From assembly GCA_963921425.1 (NCBI GenBank), contig OY992834.1:18675923-18739922 (forward strand): a stretch of 64,000 nt of DNA. Reading direction: 5' to 3'. Origin of the DNA: Dryas octopetala (lineage: Eukaryota; Streptophyta; Magnoliopsida; Rosales; Rosaceae). Below the pieces are notes generated by a model that worked only from the letters and a program-made list of their open reading frames with translations, ran no database searches and had not been told where the DNA came from. Positions within the stretch are counted from its first letter, which is position 1. Each line of letters begins with the position of its first letter. The position numbers and the translations under genes are program-made. Below, one piece after another: positions 23,757 to 35,700 of this stretch.

Positions 23757-26700
23757 TTGCAAAAGTGGATCCATTGAAGATTTAAATTTCACAGGGCTAT
23801 CTTCCATGAATATTAACCAACCAATTGTGTAATAGAAAGTTGTTCTGCTGCGAGAACATCTGTATTCTTCTAGAAAAGGAAAGTGCTCCCTCTGAAAAGA
23901 GAAATTCAAGAAAAGAATTTTTTAGAAAAGAGACACAACATGCTTTAAAGATAGTCACATAAAACGTCAAAAAGCAAAAGATAGATTTTCAGAGTTGGAT
24001 TTACAGTATGATTGGCAACTATGAATTTAACAGTATCCAACTTCAAAAGCAGCTTGCCAGTCATGTATCTGCCAAAAGAATTGAAGTGGTGCATTAAGCA
24101 AATATGATCAAGGTACATGAGACTTTGTTAAAGCAACAAGCAGCTCCAATGCTCTGAACCAAATACTGAAGTAACAAAACTAACCCAGAAGCCAGCTCAA
24201 AGAACAAACTCAGGGTGTGATCAATGACCTCCTCACTCTGAAATAAGCAAGAATTAAAATGCGAAATAAAATCCCAAAATATCTAATATGAATAAAGCAT
24301 GAAAATGGTTTCACCTCAGTGTAACATTTCAGGTTTGTAGCAATCTTGCTGACAATCACATTTAACATTAAAAGATGATCATGAAGTCCAAGAAGCTCAG
24401 AAAGGCGGGCATATAACTGCTGCAACAAATGGAGAAGCTTCAAGAGCAATGTCGATAATATAACTTTAGAAGAATACAAAGAGAGCTTAATTACCTTTGA
24501 AGAATGCATGGCCTGATCGCCTACATAAGACTTCCGAAAATGTTGAAAAAAGGTCAGAATTGCACGATCAAGTCTTTGCTTGCTTACTTCACCATATCTC
24601 TGCCAAATGCCAAGGAGATTAACTCAATAGTGCAAACTATGACACAAAAATGTCCAGAAGGATGGTGGAAATTAATTCAGAATTAACAAAAACAAAGGTG
24701 CTAAACTCAAACCCAACTAAAACTTGGACCTCAGTCCTCAGTAACCAAAGGTTTTAATTATTATTATTATTTTTTTAATAAAAAGAAGTGGTCAAGTTTT
24801 GCTAATGTTACATCCTTACAGGGTATACAAAGCCATACTTTAAAAAAATTAAACCCCGTATGCACAAGTGATCAGCAATAAAGAATGACTCCAATAATGT
24901 CAGATCCGAATGAACAAATTAAAAAATAACTAGGCAATCTATAAAGTTCAACATCACACTAACACCAAGTTATATGGTTGAATATATAAAGCAAAGTCCT
25001 TGACGCCCAATGCAGCAGAGTTTTAAAGACAGGACCTCACTTCCATTTTATATCAAACCATGATACAAAAACACACCAAAATTAGGTAGAGAGAGAAAAG
25101 CATAATCTGGCATTAGAAAGTAAATATTTAAATCCAAAATTAAAGGAGGTCAGTCCTGTTGCTTTACCTGGCTGTGTACCCCATTATCAGTGACATTTAT
25201 TAATTGCAAGATACGAGCCGAAAGTTCTGCATCAAGTACTTCTTGTGACTCAACACTGCACAGGAGAAATGTAACACAATAAAAACTTGCCACAGTAACA
25301 ATGCAACGGTACACTGATTTGAATGGGAAAAGAAAAATGAAAAAATAAATAGATAAAGTACATTAGGTTTCTTACCTACAGCCAGTACATTGTTTAATCT
25401 TCAGAATAGCAGCAACAATATGAATAATCCAAGCAAGTTTGGCTTCAATAACAGAGAGGTCATTGTTATCACTTGTCTGCAATCGAGCTCTTTCCTATTC
25501 ATGTCAATAGGAAGAATTGATCAAAACATAAAGTCCACATTTTTCTTTCAATTTCCAAATAGGGAAGCATCATTCATTGTAAATGACCATACCGTGTATA
25601 TTTGCAGAATAGGTTCCACTATGTTTATTATATACAAACTACTGCTTTCATACTGCAACCCAAAGAAAGAAGGTCACAAAGACAACTTACACAGTAAAAT
25701 CAGCTACACGAGTCAGTCATGATATGCATTTAAATGCATACAAAGTAGTCATTAATGAATTGCAAAACCATAATTTCTTCAGACTGGGAAAACAAAAAAC
25801 TAGCACGCATCATTTGTAGATACTAAACCTGGAATCTGCAGAGGTAAGGGAAGCAATCCAACTGATCCTGAAGAAGTTCAACATTGTCTAATGGGTTCTC
25901 AGAAAGATCATCTGGTGATCCATCCTGTAAAAAAGTAATAGAAGAAATAGAGAGAACTTATATAACTTCCAAAGTTACAGTAATGGCCCAGAAAAGCATT
26001 TGATGCTATACCTGCACGGAGTTAAATCTTGAAGTGATGAAACCTTCGGTAATTTTAGGCACAAATTCATCAAGCAAGCTGGGTGCATCGCCTTTCAAGT
26101 ATGGTACAGATGTCACTAATCTAGACCACAGTCCTAAAAGGTAGTATACACTGCTGCTGGCCCACTGGCAAGAAGAAAAGGTTTGTCAGTAATTCAAGTC
26201 AAAATGAATCAAAATAATTAGTTCAAGCCCCGGCACCATAAATAATGATGTTCATTTTAGGCAACCACTACACCCCAAAAGATTAAACTGTTAGGGAATG
26301 AGTCAACTTGTATATCAAGCTAACATCCCTTACATGCAACGCTATCCTGCATATGGAAAGACTAAGAAATGTAGACAGAGAGAGACATATAGGTGCAGCC
26401 TCACCCTGCACCAAGACCTCCTGCAACCAAGGTTTTGATACCATGTTACACAACCACAAGACCCTAAAAGCTTGAGCTGTTAGGAAATGAGACAACAGTT
26501 AAAAGCTACCTAGGGCAGTAACGGTCATTAGGAAAACTATTCATTATGGGATGGAATGCTGGACCATATAGAAAAGGCAAGATCAACGCATCCATGTTGC
26601 ACATATGATAGTGTTAAGATAGTGCTAAAAGTGACTAGAAATGACAGGAAAAAAAAACCAAATCTGCCTATTAGACAAACATTGGGACTAACAACTATTC

Positions 26701-29700
26701 TGGATAAGATAAGAGAAACTAGAGTCAGATGATATGGACATATACTAGATGCACCTAACCAAAGCAAGACTAATCCAAATAGAAGGTAAAAGATTAAAAG
26801 GCCGACCAGCACTCACATGGGATGAAGTAAAACAAAAGGATCTATAAACGTTAGATTCAGCGGATAGAGAATATAATATAAAAGAATGAACGATCAGTGA
26901 CCAACGCCATACACATGGGACAAAGACAATGATGATGATGATTTATGGTGAAAGTGTTTCCATTTAACAGCTTAATATGCAACATTCTTTTGGTAATGCT
27001 TAAAAAAGAGTGACAAAAGTCAGTCAACCTTCCAGGATTGCAGAGACTTTAACGTGAACTCTGCTACTAAACGAATCCAGTCACTATAGCCTTCAACATT
27101 CACAAGCTCTGACAACTGCACAAGATATTAGAAATTCAATAAACATAAGCAGTAAACTTGACCAATTCAAAGCAAGATTTGCATACCAGAATATAAAATT
27201 CATGGACACCAACCACCATAAGAAATTACAAATTTAAAACTATCTGCACACTCTCGCATCAAAACTAAAATTACACTGTTCAAGCAATACATCACAACCC
27301 CCCCCCCCCCCCCTCCTCTCCAAATCAAGATAGACCAAACTAATGGGAATGTTCCTAAAATGAATTTACAAGCCACAAGAAGCCAAAAAAATCTGCACCT
27401 CCCCCACCGGAAATCCACCTCCTCCCTCTTATCTTAAAAAACCCTACTGTAAACAGTCCCAAGAAGTCCAAAAAATGGCCAAAACTGCATAAACCCACAA
27501 GGTGCTAGCCTTCTTATTTGTATTAACCCCTGCAACATCCTCCGCCAAAAAGGATTAACAGTCTCTAGAATGCACCCATAATAAAAAACACATGAAAAAA
27601 CCTCTGCAGCCTATAGCGAGGCTAGGTATCTAATTCTGTCAAAATAATCACCTCGTCCCAAAAAGGTTCGTTATTTCGTCTAAACCAGCTATAATTCTAT
27701 GAGTAAGTTCCTCAATATCTTCATTTAAACTATTGGCCGAAGATACCAAAAATGACTATTTGGTATCATTGGCCAAAAGTAAAAAACCTTTTGACAAAAT
27801 TATCAAAAAGAAAAAGAATCACCTGATAATTCACTCGGAAACGTCCAAGTAGACGACAATACTCATGGTAATTATCATGATCAGCAAGACCTGATTTCCA
27901 GTCCAAAGAAATCATTATGAACAAAAAGCCAACAGAACTAAGAAAATATATTATGGTAAATCATAACTTAACCAATAAATTTATGGATGGTTTTACAGTG
28001 ATAGCACAGTGAGTGACAAGATTAAAAAATAAAAAAGTAGCCTCCTGGAGTAGAATAAATATAGAATTTTTTTTTTTTTTATAAAGATGTGGAGTAGTAG
28101 AGTAAGTATTGATACAAATAAAGAATTAGCCTAGGCCCAATCAATAAATGATAAGAGCTACAACTTAGAAAAAGTATAGATACAAAACTGTCCATAGTTT
28201 TTTCATGCTAGATGGAGAAAAATAAAAAGGAGAAATAAAAATCATACCTAGGAAATTAATAACAACCAAAAATACACAGAACTGCACCCACTCACACATT
28301 CATGCACGAAGAACAAATTATTATCATTTAGCATTATTGGATTACAAGGTACATGAAAAACAAAGAAAAAAGGGACAAGCCAACAACACCTTGCCCTGTT
28401 TGTAGGATTTCTTTGGTTCCTGTCATTAAATGAGCCAAGAACTTAGAACGGGCAGCATCATTTGTAAACAAAGAACGTCTAACAGAAGCTAGTCGCACCA
28501 AGCACTCCAATGCCTAGAAAGAACAATAGTGAAAACCAAAAGAGAAAGAAAGAAAGCCGTTTAACAGTTGAAAACACACGGGCAATCAAAACTTTAGCAT
28601 TCAAATGGTGGGAGAAGAATCTTTTTACTCAAATTGTGGGAGAAGAATCTTTTTACTCAAATGGCGTTTTAGGGTCTAGTTATTGTGGTTTTTGATATTT
28701 TATGTACCTTCTTTGCTGTTTTTGCTATGTAGCTTTTATAGTTTTCTGCTGTAAGTTTTAGTTTTAACCGTAGTATCTTTCCCCTAATAACAAACAATTT
28801 TTTTTTTTAAGCCTAACGAATATCTTATCCACTGTATTGTACCACTTTGTTCATATCAATAAAAGTTTGTTTCCTATAAAAAAATAAAAAATAATAAAAA
28901 AAACAATAAAAACCTGCATGACATCCCCATAACCTGAAGATTGCCTAAATAATTTAGGTTAGTTCTATCATAAGAACCCAAATATGCCAAACATGGAAGG
29001 ACAGAGCATCATGTCAAAGTAATTGTAGGTTAATTTACTAGATAATTTTTTAGATAAGTGCTGGAAAAAGGTATTGTACCCTCAATCATCCAATTCATTA
29101 AAATTTTGATGGGAGAATGTCCTAGAAATCATCAACAATTAGTTAAAAAATAAAGTTACATATACTAACCTCCTTTGAAAGAGGAGACTTTGTAATGCCA
29201 TAGTAATCAAAGAATATTTGAAGAGTTGAAGGATCCTCCAAAACTGACCTCCAAGAAGATGGTATCTGTAAGATCATTTACATTATTATTTCATGATCCA
29301 TTGCAGATGGGACTCATTGACGAATGATGAGCCTTCAAATGTTTAACAATCCAAACCAAAAGAGGAAAATACCTGAACAGTACCAAATTCTTCTGAACTT
29401 TCATCAATTGATGTCCCAACGAAATCAAAAGATAAACATTTAAGCGAAAGCGAAAGAGCCAACTCTTGTAATCGACTAGCAACTGTGGATCACATGAATG
29501 CAACACCATTAATAACAGTAAAACAAAAAGTAAAATATTTAGAAAGTAGTGGAAAGGGAGGAATGCAAACAACTTAAGAATGAATGCCAGGCATATTACC
29601 ATTATTTTCCAGTTGACGCAATGAAGTTAAAGATATTTGGAATATTTGAAAAAGAGACTGGTCCCTGAAGGAGCAGGCAACCCTTCGATGATGTGTTGAA

Positions 29701-32700
29701 GGCAACCCAGGATTAGGCTGAGAGTTTAGCAGCATACGACCAAATGTTAGACAATATATCTAAAAAATTGAATAATTTTAAAAAGAAAGTCCATATAAAG
29801 GAAAGAAAATAAAAGTATACATGCTTATACGCAAAATTTAAAAGTAATAAATGATTCTGGATCAATATTGAAACTAAATCAAATAACCATATGCTTGAAC
29901 AAGTTTGACCAAGGGAAAACTTTGAGCATTTGAACTAAGCTCCATCACTGTTCCCTAACAAGAGGGTGAAAGATTGTAGCACCATATCAAAAAGAAAATA
30001 AATAAATATTCAAAATATAGACTATCATCTAACCATGTAAGGATGCCTGAATAAACTTCAGGATGATATTTGCAATTGGTCCTTAATTTTTCAGGTAAAT
30101 AATTGGATATTTAACATTCTAAATTCATATAGGTAAAACTTCAATTGGGAAATATGGGCTTCATGATAATGACTGGGATTCTAACATTGTGATTAGAGGT
30201 TTAAGTCAATGCCCTTGGAAAGACAACTCTCAAGGCCTGATTCATTTTCAATCATTCTGCAATTTGGGGTGGGCAATGGGGAGAGGATGAGGTTTTGGGA
30301 AGAGAGTTGGGTAGGGAAAACAAAATTTTCTTCTCTATTTCCTACATTAGACAGATTATCGCAATCTCATAATGCTTTGAATTCTAGTTTGTGTATGAAT
30401 CAATCTTTTCCCACTTATATTCCTTTATCTTGGGATTTTGGCTTTTGAAGAAACCTGAATGATCAAGAGGCAAGGGAGTTGTCTGAACTTCTAGTCGTTT
30501 TAGAAAATGGTATTGGTTCCATTTAGGAAGGATAAAGGGATTTGGAAATTGTAGCCATCAGGAATATTCTCTTGCAAGTCTTATTTATGGCAGTTATTGG
30601 AAGACGATTCTCTTTCCTTTTTTTATCCGTCTCAAACAATTTGGAAGGGTAAAGTACCACCTAAGGTAAAGGTTTTAGCTTGGGCCATTGCTCAAGGGAA
30701 TGTGAATACTTGTGACATGGTGCAAAGGAGGAGACCTAATTGATGTTTATCTCCTCAATGGTGTGACGTGCAGAAGGGATGCAGAAAGTGTGACTCATTT
30801 ATTTCTACGTTGTCCTATCATATGGCAGAGGCTGTTCAGGGAGGGTGGATTGAGGTAGGAGACTCTGGATTCTTGTGCTGCTTTGCTGGCAGAGAGATTG
30901 AAGTTCTTTGAGGGGAAGAAGAGGGGTATGGTGTTGGGAAGGTGTGCAGTGATGGCTGTTTTGAGGGTAATCTGGTTGGAGAGAAATAGAAGGTTTTTCA
31001 ATATTGTTAGGGGGGAAGAGATGGATAATTTGTGGAAGAGAGTTCGTTTTTGGGCTTCATTATAGGTGTCAATCACTCCAGCATTCAGGACTACTAGTTA
31101 TAATTGGGAGGCTGTTTTGTGTTAGGGCTTCATTATTGATGTTTTACTAGGGTCTACAGCTTATGTGTTTTCTAGGGCTGTGGTACTATACTGTTGTTAT
31201 CTGTTTGTTTGGACTTTAATACCCTAGAGCTTGTTATCTAGAAACTTTTAAGAAGGTGGACATCTTGTCCACTGTATTGTACTATGTACTCCTTTATTTT
31301 CATTTAATGAAATCATGTTTCTCATCCCCAAAAAAAAAAAAAAGGGGGAAATAAAGAACCAAAAAAAAATAAAACTACAATTGCCTGAAGAGCATGACTT
31401 TCTGATTTTTTCAGTCATTTTAAGTCGATTTCTTCCCAAAATCAAATATATAAGGATTGCAAGCTAGATATTTTATTAGTTGTTTGTAGCACGGATTATG
31501 TTCCTAGAGAAAGGTAAAGAAACTTTTTATTGATCAAAACTCAAAGCAATACACGCAATGGACAAGATGTCCATTATTTAAGAGAAAAGATCAAAGAGAA
31601 CAACATAGAGTTAGGCCTCATAGAGCAGAATCCAATTATATAAGTGCTGCCCTCCAATCTAGAATTATATCGGATAAATATACACCCCTGAAATCACTAG
31701 TAACAGATGCCCAAAGGGAAGACCAAAAAACTACTCGATCCCACAATTCTTCAACATCTGCTCCTCTATAATCCTCAAAAATTCTTCGATTCCTCTCCAT
31801 CCAAATAACCCAAAAAATGGCCATCATTCTGCAATTCCAAAACACCTTGGCCTTCTTAACCCCACCAAAACCAAAGAACTTTTCACTCAACAAAGAATAG
31901 CACCCTTCTGGCATTACCCACATTACCCCTGCATCTTTGAATAAATTTGACCACAGACAGCTTTGCTGCCACAGAGCACTGAAGGAAAATATGATCAACA
32001 CTCTCCCCTTGGACCTTACACATAACACACCAGCTTGGAGATAAACAAACATTTGTGATGTAAGACATCCAGCTAGGAAATAAAAATCAAAAAAGCTATT
32101 AAAAAATAATAATAAGTCTTGGAACCCTAGGAGATGCTCCTGCATCAATTTGGCATTCTTTTTTGTAGAATATCACAAGTATTTATCTTTCCAAGAGCTA
32201 CTAACCAAGCCAAAACTCTGACTAGAGAAAGGTTGATAGAGCAGTTGTGGAAGTCATGCACACACCATGCATTAACATGCAATGGTGCTTCTTTAACTAT
32301 GACTGCATCAAAAGTATCACTAAAGAAATTTATTTGATGTGTAAATTCTCAGAAACAATAACACTCAAGAAAATTGTACGGATCAAACAATGGAAGCCTA
32401 TTCCAATTGGAGAAATTGTGTCAAGAAAATTAAGAAGAGAATTATTTTTCCATTTGTACATTTTTTAAAATAAATAATAAAGAGCTGTCAGTTGAATCCA
32501 CCATAACCAATTATCAGGGTATCACACAACTATAAATGTGAATTCAGCATACTTTAGGCTCAATCTTCTCATCCAAAATCTCTTGGAAGAAAGATACTTT
32601 AAAGTATAAACATAAATCAGAAGCATACTTAAAGAGGTGAAAAGGAAGGAAGAATCAAACAAGTCTAGAAATTTCTAAGTTTTTTCGATTGAAATAGCCT

Positions 32701-35700
32701 AAAATACCTCAGGATAATGAAAAATAAAAACTTAAAACTAACCAATATTTTTTCTATTCTAACCAAAATATCCTTCACTAGCAATATACACATCCATCCA
32801 ACGCAACTCATCTTAATCTTACTTGTCACTGAATCAGGGCAGCCATTAAAACACCCTTGGCTAGTCACAAAGGGAAGCAAAAAACCAGAGAAAAAAACCT
32901 CTGATGATTCGTTTGTGCTAAACAAATCCAAACCCACACCAACCAACACCCAAGCCCATCACTGCATATCCAACACTCCTCTCCAAACTACCAATTTATC
33001 CACTGGTGCTGACATTACCATCCTTTGATGTTTTTCCTTACTAGTCCTTATAACAACAAGTGTCTTTTATCCCAAAATTTCAAATAAGATAAACACCATC
33101 CATAGGTAGAAGAAAATTAAGACAGTTCATAAGTTTCAATTTTAGATGGCATAACTCAGTCAACTATCAGCATCATCACCAGCCTGTTCCCTTATATTTA
33201 CTGTTGGGCATGATAACATTGTTAATGAAAATTTCATAATTATATGAAAACAGGTAGCATGGGAACTACAGCCTTTTAGCATGTGCCATAATAAAGACGA
33301 ATCTCCAGCAGTATAAAATCAGTAAAAGATTGTAAAATGGAATTTCAATCTTATCAACTACCAGCCAAGGTCAGTGAATACATAGTTGCAGGCTGATAAC
33401 ATTTGTAATATGACTGTAAGATGGAACTTATTCATTGGAGTGAGACAAAAGCAAGACTACAAAAAATAAGTGGAAACTTATGTGATTAAATAGTAATCCC
33501 TCACATTAATGATGCCAAACTGGGGAAAAATTGAAGACTAACCTGATTCATCTCAGACACAAGTTGGTTCAATATCTTCAAACCAATGGCATAGTGATCA
33601 GATGTTGCCTGGTAAACAAATTGATTGTGAGTTACAATTATCTGCAAGATGTACTGAATAGAGAAAAATATATAATAGGTAGACACAGCCACTTTAAAAT
33701 CTCTCAGTAGTAGCACTTAGATGTACTCACTATACATATTGTGAAAATAATTCCACAGTTCTAAGAGAACAACATTACATACATATGGAGCACATGAGAT
33801 TCAAGATGTTAGGATGTAGACTGTTTAGTTTTAGCAGAACAAAAGATGTTTTGAGGACAAAGAAGAGGAAGTGGATTTACTTTTGAGATATACTAAGTTT
33901 TTACCCTTCTATTGGGCATCGTTTTCTAAACACTTTAGAGAGTTAGTTTTAGTATTATTCGTCTTGATTGGGAGGAGTGCTGTGATCAGATTGTTCCTTG
34001 TTTTCTTCTCTGCATGTTGTTATTCTTTGGAAGCTTTAGAGAGTTAGTTTTAGTATTATTCGTCTTGATTGGGAGGAGTGCTGTGATCAGATTGTTCCTT
34101 GTTTTCTTCTCTGCTTGTTGTTATTCTTTGGAAGGTTGGTTGATGTTTTTTGACTGCTGTGTTCTTGTGATTCTGGTTATTGTAGTTTGGGATTGTAACT
34201 TGTGTGGACTTCTGGTCCACTTTCATTGTACTTACCTATTTTATTTACTATAATCGTTTTGTCTCCTATCATAAAAAATATATATATATGTAAAGATGGA
34301 TATGGAGCAACATAAGAAAATATAAGATAAGAAATTAACACATTCATAAGCTTGAGGTGGCACTCTAGTAGTCAATTGTGGTCACAATACTGTAGAGGAC
34401 CTGAGAAAATAAGATGGATATGGAGCAACATAAGAAAATATAAGATAAGAAATTAACACATTCATAAGCTTGAGGTGGCACTCTAGTAGTCAATTGTGGT
34501 CACAATACTGTAGAGGACCTGAGAAAATAGCTCGATGATGGAAAAAAAAAAAAAAAAGGCTGAGCACTTCTCATTCTTATTACTATTTCAATATGAAAAG
34601 TTAAAGTAAAGAAAATGGAAAGATGAGAAGTTCAACTTTCTCAGTTGAAGGTTGGCTATGTGCAATAAAGGGCCTAATGCAGAATACTAGTTCTATTTTC
34701 TTCAAAAAAGAAATGGAAATTTTATTATTGAAAATCAACGTGCAATTTGTGGACAAGGTGTCCACATTGGCAGTACATATAACATCCAAAGTGTTACGCC
34801 ACCCCCTAAAACAGAAACAAGAAAAGCCCGTAACCAAAACACTAACATACAGCAGCTTTACAATCAATTGTAATAGCAGTAAAAGAAGTCCCCCCTTAAT
34901 TCTGAAGCTACTGAAGCCCACAAAAATCTGATTCTCTCCCAAAGTTCCTCTACTCCCTCCCTTTATAGTCCTTGAATATCCTCCTATTCCATTTCATCCA
35001 AATAACCCAAAAAACTGTTATCACCATGCACCCCATAAAGTTTTTTATTTCTTGCCTCTTCCCAATACCTTATGTCGCTCACAAAGCAAAGCATAACATG
35101 CCCCAGGGATAACCCAAACTTCCATTAGCCTCCTTAAACAGCCTCCACCACAGCTTTAAAGCAAGTGAAGAGTGAAGAAAACCACGATCCATGCTCTCTT
35201 CCCCTTCTTTACACAATATGCACCACTGTGGACAAAAACACAATTAAGGCCTTTCTTTGGACTAAATCACATGTGTTTACCCGCCCATGAGCCACACGCC
35301 ATGCCAAGAACTTGACATTAGGGGAACCCTGCCTTAGGCTGAAACAGGGGAAAACCTGGCTGGTCACACATATAACTGCTACACTATTTACATGAGAATG
35401 ACCCGAGACCTCGACTCTCCATTTCCTAGCATCCACTCTAGCTGGAAACAAACATACATCCTCTAGAAGCAGCATCAGTGCAGAGAATTCATCCACCTCC
35501 ATCGCCTTCAAGTTTCTTCTGACCCAAAGTCCCAACTATAAGGACAAACAAAATAATCTAGGGCTTTTGTGAGATAAAGTTCGATTTTGGACCTCTTTAT
35601 GGGCTTTGGTTTCCTTTGTGTTTTGGGATGTACCATTTTTCTTTACTTATGTGAATTGGCAGGATATTGTCACTTAAGATTTCGTTTAGCTTAGGTTTGA

